Source: Pseudomonas citri
GTDB taxonomy: Bacteria; Pseudomonadota; Gammaproteobacteria; Pseudomonadales; Pseudomonadaceae
Direction of reading: 5' to 3'
Length of the DNA: 64,000 nucleotides
Assembly: GCF_025336485.1 (NCBI RefSeq)
Contig: NZ_JAODAB010000002.1
Location: 62,001 to 126,000 of the forward strand
The translations under genes and the position numbers were made by a program. Below the pieces are notes generated by a model, which was given only the letters and a program-made list of their open reading frames with translations, was not told where the DNA came from and ran no database searches. This document shows, in pieces, positions 50,554 through 60,300 of this stretch (position 1 is the first letter of the stretch; the number at the start of each line of letters is the position of its first letter).

Positions 50554-52266
50554 TTGTTCGCCAATCTGCTGATCATCCTTGCCTCGTCCCTGGTCGCCAT
50601 CGCGCTGTTCCGGCGCCTGCGCCTGCCTCCGGTGCTGGCTTATCTGTGTGTTGGCCTGGCGGTCGGACCAAGCGCACTGGATTGGGTGAACGACAGCGAA
50701 GACCTGCCGGATCTGGCCGAGCTCGGCGTGGTCTTCCTGCTGTTTTCGCTGGGGCTGGAGTTCTCCCTGACAAAGATGCTCGCGCTACGGCGGGTGGTTT
50801 TCGGCCTGGGCAGCCTGCAAGTGCTGTGTTCCGGCGCACTCCTGGGCACGCTGCTGGTGCTCTGCGGCGCACCGGTGCTGGCTGCGCTGTTGCTGGGTGC
50901 CGGGCTGGCCTTGTCGTCCACCGCCATTGTCAGCAAGGAATTGGGCAGCCTGGGCGAGATCTTCAGCAGCCATGGCCAGAACGCCATTGGTGTGTTGCTG
51001 TTCCAGGATGTCATCGCGGTGCTGTTATTGACGCTAGTACCCGTGTTTGCCGGCAGCAGCGAGCATGCCTGGTACTGGGCGCTGCCCCTGACCCTGGGCA
51101 AGACGCTGGTACTGTTCGGTGGCCTGCTGCTGACCAGTCGCTTGGTTCTGCCCAGGTTGTTCCATGAAGTGGCCGCGTCCCGGTCCGCCGAGTTGTTCGT
51201 GCTACTGGCGCTGGTGATCGTGTTGCTGACAGCATGGTTGACCCACCTGCTCGGGCTGTCGCCGGCCCTGGGTGCCTTCCTCGCGGGCATGTTGCTGGGG
51301 GAAAGCCACTATCGCCATCAGATCGAGGCCGATATACGCCCGTTCCGCGACATCCTGCTGGGGCTGTTCTTCGTCAGCATCGGCATGCTGATCGACTTGC
51401 AGTTGCTCATGGATGACGGACTGCTGATCCTCGGGTTGACCCTCGCCTTGATGCTGATCAAGGGCGGCGTGGTCGCCGTCCTGGTGAAGTGGCGCGGCAG
51501 CGATGTGGAAACCGCCTGGCGCAGTGGCCTCGCCCTGGCTCAGGGCGGCGAATTCTGCTTCGCCCTGATGGCCCTGATGCAGCAGAACCAGCTTATGCCC
51601 CTGGATATCAGCGGCTTGTTGCTGGCGGCGACTTTCTGTTCGATGCTGCTGACGCCGTTGTTGCTGCGCGCCGCACCACGCATCGCTACCCGCCTGCATC
51701 GCAAACCCAACGAAGAGGCGCAGTTGGACCAGATCAGCGCCCTCAACGCCGGCCTGTCCGGCCATGTGGTCATTTGCGGTTACGGACGCGTCGGCCAGTC
51801 CATTGGACGTTTCCTGCGCCGCGAAGGCCAGGCATTCGTCGCCCTGGATCATGACCCGGTGATCATCCAGGAAGCCAGCGTGGGGGAACGCTGCGTCCAT
51901 TACGGTGACTCCCGCCGTGCGGACCTGCTCGCGGCCGTCGGCCTGGGTCGCGCCAGGTTGCTGGTGATCGCGGTCGACCAGACCGACATCGCCATCGCCG
52001 TGCTCAAGGAAGCCCGACGGGTCAACAGCCAGGTGCCGATCCTGGTGCGCACCCGTGACGACAGCGAGTTGGCCGAGCTCCAGGCCGCCGGGGCCAATGA
52101 AGTGGTCCCGGAGCTACTGGAGTCGAGCCTGATGCTGGCATCCCACGCCCTGATCATGCTCGGCCTGCCGGAGCAACAAGTGCGCTACCAGGTGGACCAG
52201 GTCCGTCACGACCGCTACCGCCTGCTGCACGGGTTTTACCCTGGCGATCAGGACAAGGAACCATGA
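50554..52266 (+). CDS. Kef-type K+/H+ antiporter (CPA2 family)
   Basis: Monovalent cation:proton antiporter of 570 residues. About 12-13 membrane helices fill residues 1-375 (Na_H_Exchanger domain; GLGLALSS-like GAGLALSSTAIVSKELGS, ALGAFLAGMLLGESHYRH). A cytosolic RCK/TrkA-N nucleotide-binding domain follows at about 405-520 (HVVICGYGRVGQSIGRFLRR). It lacks the Q-linker length of KefC and no kefF/kefG gene is adjacent. The start is TTG at 50554 with ACGGAG upstream. Confidence 0.9.
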   Translation: MFANLLIILASSLVAIALFRRLRLPPVLAYLCVGLAVGPSALDWVNDSEDLPDLAELGVVFLLFSLGLEFSLTKMLALRRVVFGLGSLQVLCSGALLGTLLVLCGAPVLAALLLGAGLALSSTAIVSKELGSLGEIFSSHGQNAIGVLLFQDVIAVLLLTLVPVFAGSSEHAWYWALPLTLGKTLVLFGGLLLTSRLVLPRLFHEVAASRSAELFVLLALVIVLLTAWLTHLLGLSPALGAFLAGMLLGESHYRHQIEADIRPFRDILLGLFFVSIGMLIDLQLLMDDGLLILGLTLALMLIKGGVVAVLVKWRGSDVETAWRSGLALAQGGEFCFALMALMQQNQLMPLDISGLLLAATFCSMLLTPLLLRAAPRIATRLHRKPNEEAQLDQISALNAGLSGHVVICGYGRVGQSIGRFLRREGQAFVALDHDPVIIQEASVGERCVHYGDSRRADLLAAVGLGRARLLVIAVDQTDIAIAVLKEARRVNSQVPILVRTRDDSELAELQAAGANEVVPELLESSLMLASHALIMLGLPEQQVRYQVDQVRHDRYRLLHGFYPGDQDKEP

Positions 52267-52274
52267 TGGACCAA

Positions 52275-53483
52275 TCAATCCTGGCTGACCGCTCCGATCT
52301 TGTGGATCGACAGGTCGGCGCCGTAATACTCCTCTTCCTGGCTCAGGCGCAGCCCCAACAGGGTCTTGACCAGTCCATAGACGGCGAACCCACCGGCCAG
52401 TGCGATGGCAACCCCCAACAACGTACCGATCAATTGGCTGGCCAGGCTGACGCCCCCCAGGCCGCCCAAGTAGCCCTGACCGAACACGCCACAAGCGATG
52501 CCGCCCCAGACGCCACACAAGCCGTGCAGTGGCCAGACGCCAAGCACGTCGTCGATCTTCCATTTGCCTTGGGCCGCGGTGAAACACCAGACGAACAAGG
52601 CACCGGCGATGGCCCCGGTAGCCAACGCGCCGACCGGGTGCATCAGGTCGGAGCCGGCACACACCGCCACCAGCCCGGCCAATGGGCCGTTGTGCAGGAA
52701 GCCGGGGTCATTGCGTCCGACGATCAACGCCGCCACGGTACCGCCCACCATTGCCATCAACGAATTGACCGCCACCAACCCGCTTACCCCGGGCAGGGTC
52801 TGGGCACTCATCACGTTGAAACCGAACCAGCCGACAATCAGGATCCACGACCCCAAGGCCAGGAACGGGATGCTGGAAGGAGCGAACGCCACCAGTCGCC
52901 CATCCCGGTAGCGGCCATTGCGCGCGCCCAGCAAGAGCACGGCGGCCAATGCCAGCCAGCCGCCCATGGCATGCACCACCACGGAACCGGCGAAGTCGTG
53001 GAACCCTGCACCGAAGCGGGACTGCAACCAGGCTTGCAGGCCGAAATTGCCGTTCCACACCACCCCTTCGAAGAAGGGGTAGACAAACGCCACGATCAGC
53101 ACCGTGGCGCACAATTGCGGTGCGAACCGCGCGCGTTCGGCAATCCCACCGGAAATAATGGCCGGGATCGCGGCGGCAAAGGTCAGCAGGAAGAAGAACT
53201 TCACCAGGCTGTAGCCGTGATCGGTACTGAGCACCGCCGCCGGTTGCAGGAACGACACGCCATAGGACACCCAGTAGCCTATAAAGAAATAGGCCAGGGT
53301 CGAGACAGCAAAATCGCTGAGAATCTTCGACAACGCGTTGACCTGATTCTTTTGCCGGACGGTCCCCACTTCCAGGAACGCAAAACCGGCGTGCATGGCC
53401 AGGACCATGACCGCACCGAGCAGGATGAACAGCGTGTTGGAGCTGTGGACCAGGCTGTCCACAGCGCTTTGCATAGTTTCCAT
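52275..53483 (-). CDS. amt: Ammonium transporter (Amt family)
   Basis: A 402-residue ammonium channel with 11 expected membrane helices and no cleaved signal peptide. Motifs are FAFLEVGTVRQKNQVNALSK, the pore twin-His region (DFAGSVVVHAMGGWLALAAV), SWILIVGWFGFNVMSAQTLP, and the second pore-His region (GLCGVWGGIACGVFGQGYLG). No glnK lies beside it, so it is not the usual glnK-amtB operon copy. I chose the ATG at 53483; the frame stays open upstream through the inverted repeat. It converges with the Kef-type gene 8 nt away. Confidence 0.92.
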   Translation of the reverse strand: METMQSAVDSLVHSSNTLFILLGAVMVLAMHAGFAFLEVGTVRQKNQVNALSKILSDFAVSTLAYFFIGYWVSYGVSFLQPAAVLSTDHGYSLVKFFFLLTFAAAIPAIISGGIAERARFAPQLCATVLIVAFVYPFFEGVVWNGNFGLQAWLQSRFGAGFHDFAGSVVVHAMGGWLALAAVLLLGARNGRYRDGRLVAFAPSSIPFLALGSWILIVGWFGFNVMSAQTLPGVSGLVAVNSLMAMVGGTVAALIVGRNDPGFLHNGPLAGLVAVCAGSDLMHPVGALATGAIAGALFVWCFTAAQGKWKIDDVLGVWPLHGLCGVWGGIACGVFGQGYLGGLGGVSLASQLIGTLLGVAIALAGGFAVYGLVKTLLGLRLSQEEEYYGADLSIHKIGAVSQD

Positions 53484-53515
53484 GGTGTTGGCAGACCTGA
53501 AAAAGTTGAAATAGG

Positions 53516-53599
53516 CACCCAAGCGGTTCGCTCGCCCTGCCGACGCACCAAGTTGAAACGATTCGCTTGCCCGCCGAGGGTGAGCGAACCGCTTTGGTG
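53516..53599. repeat. Long inverted repeat upstream of amt
   Basis: The arms 53516-53538 and 53577-53599 pair over 23 positions: CACC, then AAGCGGTTCGCTC, then CCCT, with one mismatch at each of two joints. The 38-nt loop separates them. The arms begin with CACC and end with GGTG. It sits in the amt leader or promoter. The sequence is unlike the other REP families in this window. Confidence 0.85.
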
Positions 53600-53821
53600 C
53601 AAAAAAACATCGACAATGGGGTGCCGCTTGGAGGTGCTTCGCGAGCTTTGATTATTTGGGTTAAGGTTTCCGGGCTTTCGCCCAGCTTCAGCGCACTGGC
53701 GCACCGTGACGCACCAGTACATGGCAAAACCCTGAGCAAAAGTTGTACCAGTCATTTTCACTGAACCTTCCGGCAAGGCTCATACTCGAACGCTTCAGAC
53801 GTCATCTACGGAGATTCATCC
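53600..53821. promoter_or_regulatory. Divergent region between amt and DUF883 operon
   Basis: About 220 nt with no gene. It must contain promoters for the minus-strand amt and plus-strand DUF883 operon. I found no sigma-54 match with correct spacing on the amt side. ACGGAGATTCATCC is the ribosome site of the downstream gene. Confidence 0.4.
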
Positions 53822-54136
53822 ATGGCCAGAACCCAGGCAAAGACTGCTCAAGAGATCTTGAAGGAAGATTTCCAGACGCTGGTCAGCGATACCGAACGGT
53901 TGCTCGACCACACCGCGACACTGGCGGGTGACCAGGCCGATGAACTGCGCAAACAGATCCACGAAACCCTGTTGCGCGCCCGCGAAACCCTTAAGCTGAG
54001 CGAAGACTCCATGCGCGAACGCGGCCAGGCCGCAGTGGTCGCCACCGAGGAATATGTGCAGGCCAACCCCTGGCAGTCGGTCGCCATTGCCGCTGGCGTG
54101 GGCTTCCTGATCGGCCTGCTGGCGACGCGGCGCTGA
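53822..54136 (+). CDS. DUF883 / ElaB-YqjD-type membrane-anchored protein
   Basis: A 104-residue protein: a long amphipathic helix region (KTAQEILKEDFQTLVSDTER, ELRKQIHETLLRARETLKLS) and a C-terminal membrane helix with glycine pattern and basic tail (VAIAAGVGFLIGLLATRR). E. coli ElaB and YqjD bind ribosomes to the inner membrane in stationary phase. It is the first gene of a three-gene overlap unit like yqjD-yqjE-yqjK. Confidence 0.9.
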   Translation: MARTQAKTAQEILKEDFQTLVSDTERLLDHTATLAGDQADELRKQIHETLLRARETLKLSEDSMRERGQAAVVATEEYVQANPWQSVAIAAGVGFLIGLLATRR

Positions 54137-54528
54137 TGATGGGTATCGACGAACCCGGTCCGTCCGAAACGGGCACACAACCTGCCGCGCGCCGCCTGGG
54201 CGCGGCGTTCCTCGGTCTACTGCACAGCCACGTCGAATTGTTCGGCATGGAATTGCAGGAACAGAAGGCCCGTACCGTCAGCCTGTTGCTGTTCGCCGGC
54301 CTCGCGCTGGTGTTCGGTTTGTTATTGCTCGTGGGGCTTTCGGCGTTGGTGCTGATCCTGGTGTGGGACACCTATCGCCTGGCGGGCATCCTCGGCCTTT
54401 GCCTGTTCTACCTGCTGGCGGCGCTGTTCTGCGGCCTGCGGCTCAGGGCCGCGATCTACGACGAGTCTTCCCCCTTCCATGCCACGCTCGAAGAACTGGC
54501 CAACGACCGGGAGCGCCTGCTGCCATGA
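54136..54528 (+). CDS. YqjE-like phage-holin superfamily membrane protein
   Basis: A 130-residue protein with two membrane helices (VSLLLFAGLALVFGLLLLVG; LAGILGLCLFYLLAALFCGL). It starts on the last base of the DUF883 stop (TGATG) and its stop shares ATGA with the next gene. In E. coli yqjE follows yqjD; the role is unknown, possibly envelope stress. Confidence 0.85.
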   Translation: MMGIDEPGPSETGTQPAARRLGAAFLGLLHSHVELFGMELQEQKARTVSLLLFAGLALVFGLLLLVGLSALVLILVWDTYRLAGILGLCLFYLLAALFCGLRLRAAIYDESSPFHATLEELANDRERLLP

Positions 54529-54860
54529 GCCTGCCTGATATTCCCCAAGCCCGGACCCGGCAGGAAATGCGCAAGGCATTAGTACGCTTGCGCATGGAGA
54601 TGCACCGCCAGGAAATCCGCCAGGAAACCCGTCAATTGTTGCAACCTCTGCAACGGGTGCGCGGCTTGACCCAGGGCTTGCACGAAGGCTTCGGCATCAA
54701 GCACGCGCCACTGTGGGGCATCGCGGCGGTCTCGCTGTTGGGCTTTCTTACCGGCAAACGCACCCGCAGTGGCCGCACCGCCGGCTTATCAAGCCTGATC
54801 AGGCTGGCGACCGCCGTGCTGCCGCTGATCAAGCTGGCCAAGGCCATGGGCAAATCCTGA
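54525..54860 (+). CDS. YqjK-like small protein
   Basis: A 111-residue protein, third of the overlap unit. The first half is a basic helix (RKALVRLRMEMHRQEIRQET), followed by one weak hydrophobic helix (APLWGIAAVSLLGFLTGKRT) and a second near the end. The ATG at 54525 overlaps the previous stop by 4 nt, which settles the start; the frame further upstream is a shadow of the YqjE gene. The function is not known. Confidence 0.82.
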   Translation: MSLPDIPQARTRQEMRKALVRLRMEMHRQEIRQETRQLLQPLQRVRGLTQGLHEGFGIKHAPLWGIAAVSLLGFLTGKRTRSGRTAGLSSLIRLATAVLPLIKLAKAMGKS

Positions 54861-54886
54861 TACAGAAAAAACGCGCCCTGGTGGAA

Positions 54887-54916
54887 CGCGCTCCTTTCAG
54901 GGGGAGCGCGTTTTTT
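54887..54916 (+). terminator. Terminator after the DUF883 operon
   Basis: ACGCGCTCC and GGAGCGCGT form a 9-bp stem with a 7-nt loop, followed by TTTTTT. It separates the operon from the dGTPase gene. Confidence 0.92.
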
Positions 54917-55004
54917 CGGGCCGGCACGAACCCACAGGCCTTGCGGCACATTCCGGGAACCGGGAAGCTAGGGGCATCGACCTCATCAAACGGAGCAACC
55001 GGCC

Positions 55005-56333
55005 TTGGATTGGCACACCCTGCTGAATCGCGAACGTCTCGGCAAGCCCCTGCACAGCCCGCAGGAGTTGGGCCGCAGCCCCTTTCACAAGGACCACGAC
55101 CGCATCATCTTCTCCGGTGCGTTCCGGCGCCTCGGCCGCAAGACCCAGGTGCATCCGGTCTCCAGCAACGATCATATCCATACGCGCCTGACCCATTCGC
55201 TGGAAGTCAGTTGCGTGGGCCGCTCCCTCGGCATGCGCGTGGGTGAAACCATCCGCAACGTCCTGCCCGACTGGTGCGAGCCAAGCGACCTGGGCATGGT
55301 GGTGCAATCGGCCTGCCTGGCCCACGACATCGGCAACCCGCCGTTCGGTCACTCGGGCGAAGACGCCATTCGCTACTGGTTCCAACAGGCGGCTGGCCGT
55401 GGCTGGCTCGACGCCATGAGCGAGGCCGAGCGCGGCGATTTTCTGAATTTCGAAGGCAACGCCCAGGGATTCCGTGTCCTCACACAGCTTGAATATCATC
55501 AGTTCGACGGTGGGACCCGGCTGACCTATGCCACTCTCGGGACCTACCTGAAATACCCCTGGACCGCCCGCCACGCCGACTCCCTGGGCTACAAGAAGCA
55601 CAAATTCGGGTGCTACCAGAGCGAACTGCCTCTACTGGAGCAGATCGCTCATAAACTCGGCCTGCCGCAAATCGAAGACCAGCGCTGGGCACGACATCCG
55701 CTGGTGTACCTGATGGAAGCCGCCGATGACATCTGCTACGCGTTGATCGACCTGGAAGACGGCGTAGAGATGGAGCTCCTGGAATACTCCCTGGTGGAGT
55801 CGCTGCTGCTGGACCTGGTGGGCGACGATCTCCCGGACACCTACCGCCAACTCGGCCCGCTGGATTCACGGCGACGCAAACTGGCGATCCTGCGAGGCAA
55901 GGCCATCGAACACCTGACCAATGCCGCCGCCCGGGCCTTCGTCGAACAGCAGGAGGCGTTGCTGGCCGGCACCCTGCCAGGCGACCTGGTAGAGCACATG
56001 CATGGCCCGGCCAAGCGTTGCGTATTGAATGCCAAGGACATGGCCCGCAAGAAGATTTTCCAAGACAAGCGCAAGACGCTGAATGAAATTGGCGCTTATA
56101 CCACCCTGGAAATCCTGCTCAACGGTTTTTGCGGCGCAGCCCTTGAACAGCACGGCGGCCGATCGCCTTCGTTCAAGAACCGCCGCATCCTGGACCTGCT
56201 GGGCAACAACGCCCCCGATCCCAACGGCCCCCTGCATAGCGCCTTCTTGCGCATGATCGATTTCATCGCCGGGATGACTGACAGCTATGCCAGCGAAATG
56301 GCGCAGGAAATGACCGGCCGCACCCGCCAATGA
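55005..56333 (+). CDS. dgt: Deoxyguanosinetriphosphate triphosphohydrolase-like protein
   Basis: An HD-domain dNTP triphosphohydrolase of 442 residues that releases tripolyphosphate from dNTPs and limits nucleotide pools. The HD metal site is visible as His64 in RLTHSLEVS and His107-Asp108 in [20 protein letters not shown], with a third Asp expected in [20 protein letters not shown]. The start is TTG at 55005, after GGAGCAACCGGCC; it gives the family N-terminus ([18 protein letters not shown] follows). A single gene with its own terminator upstream. Confidence 0.92.
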   Translation: MDWHTLLNRERLGKPLHSPQELGRSPFHKDHDRIIFSGAFRRLGRKTQVHPVSSNDHIHTRLTHSLEVSCVGRSLGMRVGETIRNVLPDWCEPSDLGMVVQSACLAHDIGNPPFGHSGEDAIRYWFQQAAGRGWLDAMSEAERGDFLNFEGNAQGFRVLTQLEYHQFDGGTRLTYATLGTYLKYPWTARHADSLGYKKHKFGCYQSELPLLEQIAHKLGLPQIEDQRWARHPLVYLMEAADDICYALIDLEDGVEMELLEYSLVESLLLDLVGDDLPDTYRQLGPLDSRRRKLAILRGKAIEHLTNAAARAFVEQQEALLAGTLPGDLVEHMHGPAKRCVLNAKDMARKKIFQDKRKTLNEIGAYTTLEILLNGFCGAALEQHGGRSPSFKNRRILDLLGNNAPDPNGPLHSAFLRMIDFIAGMTDSYASEMAQEMTGRTRQ

Positions 56334-56340
56334 GACCCAT

Positions 56341-56371
56341 CTGTGGGAGCCGGGCCTGCTCGCTCCCGCAG
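56341..56371. repeat. REP palindrome after dgt
   Basis: CTGTGGGAGC pairs with GCTCCCGCAG (one G-T) around an 11-nt loop; it is the GTGGGAGC family. It begins 7 nt after the dgt stop. Confidence 0.82.
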
Positions 56372-56696
56372 ATAATTTGCCGTTCAGCGTAGAGGCCCTT
56401 GCAGCCCTCAAAAAGAATGTGAGGACGTCATTGCGCCCTGAAGATAAACATCGAATAAACCTGCTTCAATTTGTTTATAACAGATAATCCACTCAGGGAA
56501 ATCTTCCTTCACATACTTCTGCCCCAACACTTTTTATTGTCATCCGCCTACTAAAAAACCGATTACGTCGTAATACGTTGCCTCTTTTTTTGTAGGAAAC
56601 TTCTGAAATTGTAGTTGCATACCTGTCTGCTCGTACGGCCCTGGCGACAACTGGGCTAAGGTGCGCCCTTTATTAAGCTCGCAGGATATTTTATTC
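56372..56696. promoter_or_regulatory. AT-rich control region upstream of the EvgA-like regulator
   Basis: About 325 nt without a gene, clearly AT-richer than the surrounding DNA from about 56430 on (for example ATTTGTTTATAACAGATAAT and CTCTTTTTTTGTAGGAAAC). It contains the short palindrome TTACG-T-CGTAA at 56563-56573, a possible operator. The composition suggests binding by a nucleoid protein such as MvaT and/or a regulated promoter. Confidence 0.5.
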
Positions 56697-57323
56697 ATGA
56701 ACTCCGTTTTCATTGTCGACGATCACCCGGTCATCCGCCTCGCTGTGCGCATGCTCCTGGAGCATGAGGGCTATAAAGTCGTAGGGGAAACGGACAACGG
56801 CGTCGACGCGATGCAAATGGTGCGCGAATGCATGCCGGACCTTGTCATCCTGGATATCAGTATTCCTAAACTTGACGGGCTGGAAATCCTCTCGCGTTTC
56901 AATGCCATGACCACTCCGCTCAAGACGCTGGTGCTGACGGCGCAATCCCCGACACTTTTCGGGATCCGCTGCATGCAGTCCGGTGCCTCCGGTTACGTTT
57001 GCAAACAGGAAGACCTCAGTGAACTGGTCAGTGCCATCAAGGCTGTATTGTCCGGCTACAACTATTTCCCCAGCCAGGCGTTGAACCCGCTACACCCCGA
57101 CGATCCGCGCCGCATAGAGCTGGATTTGTTCAAAAGTGTCAATGATCGGGAATTGATGGTCTTGCAACTCTTTGCCCAAGGTCGTACCAACAAGGAAATA
57201 GCCAAGGGCATGTTCCTGAGTAATAAAACCGTCAGCACCTATAAAAAACGGCTCATGCAGAAACTTAAAGTCAAATCCCTGGTAGATCTGATTGAAATGG
57301 CAAAGCGAAACGCATTGGTGTGA
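56697..57323 (+). CDS. EvgA/BvgA-like response regulator
   Basis: A 208-residue NarL-type regulator. The receiver is MNSVFIVDDHPVIRLAVRML with Asp in LVILDISIPKLDGLEILSRF. The LuxR-type helix-turn-helix is VNDRELMVLQLFAQGRTNKE, then GMFLSNKTVSTYKKRLMQKL. The ATG at 56697 is the family start. Its stop overlaps the kinase start (GTGTGA), so the two are one operon. This arrangement matches evgA-evgS and bvgA-bvgS. Confidence 0.92.
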   Translation: MNSVFIVDDHPVIRLAVRMLLEHEGYKVVGETDNGVDAMQMVRECMPDLVILDISIPKLDGLEILSRFNAMTTPLKTLVLTAQSPTLFGIRCMQSGASGYVCKQEDLSELVSAIKAVLSGYNYFPSQALNPLHPDDPRRIELDLFKSVNDRELMVLQLFAQGRTNKEIAKGMFLSNKTVSTYKKRLMQKLKVKSLVDLIEMAKRNALV

Positions 57324-60300
57324 GAAATAACAGGATGCTCAAGTGCATGAAGGCAAGCCTGCTGCTATTAAGCGCCGGGCTATATGCCGCAGGAGTCACA
57401 GCGTCGGACGTACCCGAGCACTACACGCTCCTGGGGCGTTCGGGCGACGCTCATGGCGAAATCAGGCTGGACGACGCCCAACGCACCTGGCTACAGGGTC
57501 GGGGTGAATGGGTGCTGGGAACTTCTGCACCCGACTATCCACCCTTCGACCTCGCCACCAGCGGTCGCGACTACGAGGGCATGACCGCCGACTACGCCGC
57601 CCTCATCGCCCGAGCAACCGGCCTGCCGATGAAAGTCCTGCGCTTCGCTTCCCGGGAAGCCGCCATTGCGGCACTCAAGGATGGGCAGATCGACCTGCTC
57701 GGCACGGCCAATGGCTTCGAAGCGCGCGACCCCGAGCAGGTGCTTTCGACGCCCTATGCGGTGGACCAACCTGTCCTGGTCACCCGGACGAATGAAAGCC
57801 GGCCCTTGACCGAAGATCTCGAGGGGTTGCGGCTGAGCATGGTCTACCACTACCTGCCACCGCAGGCGATTGAACAGCTCTACCCCAAGGCGCTCGTTAC
57901 CCCCTATCCCTCCTACCAGAACGCCATCAACGCCGTCGCGTTCGGCCAGGCCGATGTCTTTCTCGGCGACACCATTTCCACCCATTACCTGATCAGCAAG
58001 GGTTACCTGAGCAACCTGCGCATGGCCAGCTTCGGCAAACATGAATCCTACGGGTTCGGTTTCGCGGTACGCCGCCGTGACAGCCACTTGCTGGAAATCA
58101 TCAACGCGATACTGGAACAAGTTCCCGTCGCCGAACAAACCGCCATCGCCAAGCGCTGGAGCGCGGGCAGCGACCTGTACCTCACGGACCACAGGATACA
58201 GCTGACCGAGCGGGAACAACGCTGGCTGGCCAGCCATCCGGTGGTTCGGGTGGTGGTGAACGAAACGCTCGCGCCCCTGACTTTCTTTGATCCGGAGGGC
58301 GACTTTCGCGGGATCAGTGCCGACCTGCTGGAGCTGATCCGACTGCGTACCGGCCTGCGCCTGGAGGTGCAACGCCGCCAGAGCGACAGCGAAATGATTG
58401 CCGCGGTCCGCAGCGGCCAGGCCGACATGATCGCTGCGCTCTTGCCGAGCAGCGAACGCCAGCATCAGTTGAAATTCAGCCGTCCCTACCTCGACAGCTC
58501 ATTCGTCCTGCTGACCCGCAAGCAGTCCGACACTCCAGGGACGCTGGATCAGTTCGAGGGTCGGAGCCTGGCGATCGCCAAGGGCAACCCGGTCATCGAG
58601 TGGCTACGCCAACAGTATCCGGGCGTGCTGATCACCGAAACCGACGGCCCCCTGCACGCCGTTGAACTGCTCGCCCAGGGCCGGGTCGACGGCAGTGTCA
58701 ACTCGCTGCTCATGGCCAACTACTTCATCGCTTCCCATTCCTGGCGGGACACCCTGCAAATCAGCAGCACCGTAGGCACTCAACAGGCCCTGTTCGCGCT
58801 GGCCACCGCCAAGGACGCGACCGAGTTGAGTGCCATCCTCGACAAGGCCTTGACCAGCATCGACCCCGACGAACTGGGGGTCATCAACAACCGCTGGCGG
58901 GGTTATGTCTCGGCATCCGAACACACTTGGCGCACTTACAATCGCCTGTTCTTCCAGGTCGCCGCGGGTATCGGCCTGCTGCTCCTGCTTTCCTTGGCCT
59001 GGAATGCCTATATGCAACGGCAGATCAGGCAGCGCCAACGGGCGGAAACCGCCCTCAATGACCAGCTCGAATTCATGCATGCACTGCTCAATGGCACCCC
59101 GCATCCCATCTACGTGAGGGACCGCAACGGTTGCCTGCAAAGCTGCAACGACAGCTACCTGCAAGTGTTCGGCGCCAAACGCGAGGACGTCATCGGCAAG
59201 GACAGCATGCCCGGCGCCATGAGCAATGCCTTCGAAGCGCAGGAATATCAGGCGGACTACCAGCGCGTCATGGCCGAAGGCACGGCACTGATCGTCGATC
59301 GCCCGCTGTACGTCGGCGACCGGCAACTGACCATCTACCACTGGATACTGCCCTACCGGAACTCCACCGCCCAAGTGCAAGGCATCATCGGCGGCTGGAT
59401 CGATATCAGCGAGCGCCGGCAGTTGTTCGATGAACTGCGTGCGTCCAAGAAACAAGCCGAAGATGCGAACCGGGCCAAGAGCACGTTCCTGGCGACCATG
59501 AGCCACGAAATACGCACGCCTATGAACGCCGTGATCGGCATGCTTGAACTGGCGCTGAAACAGGCCGACAAGGGCCTGGTCGACCGCTCGGCCATCGAAG
59601 TGGCCTACGAATCGGCGTCCGGCATGCTGGACTTGATCGGCGATATCCTCGACATCGCCCGCATCGAATCGGGCCATCTGAGCCTGGCACCCGAACGAGT
59701 CAATCTCAGGGCGCTGCTGCAATCGGTCATACGTGTATTCGAAGGCCTGGCCCGGCAGAAGAACCTGGGGCTGTCCTTGCAGTTCGAGCCGGCCGAGGCC
59801 AACCCGGACGTGTTGCTGGACCCCTTGCGGTTCAAGCAGGTGCTCTCCAACCTGATCAGCAATGCCCTCAAATTCACCGAACAGGGCCAGGTGTCGGTAA
59901 AGGTCAGGCTGGCCCAAACCGCCCGGCACGACGTCCTGCGCATGCACCTGCAAGTCTGCGACAGCGGTATCGGCATCAGCCCGGAAGAACTGCAACGGCT
60001 GTTCAAACCGTTTGCCCAGGTCGACAACACCAGCCGGATGGCCCGCAAGGGCGCAGGGCTGGGGCTGGTGATCAGTCGCGACCTGTGCCAGATGATGGGG
60101 GGGAGCCTGCATATGCGCAGCCAACCGGGCACCGGCACCCACGTACAGGTTTGCCTGCAACTGACGGTCCTGCCGGCGGCGGCAGTGCGCGAGCCAGCCG
60201 GCCCGACAATCGAAACACCCAGGGCGGCGCTGAACGTGCTCGTCGTCGACGACCATCCGGCCAATCGCCTGCTGATGTCGCAGCAGTTGGAATACCTGGG

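Noticed and set aside
53516..53740. Sigma-54 promoter for amt
   Set aside because: Several GG and GC pairs exist on the minus strand but none with 10-nt spacing plus a TGGCAC-like box.
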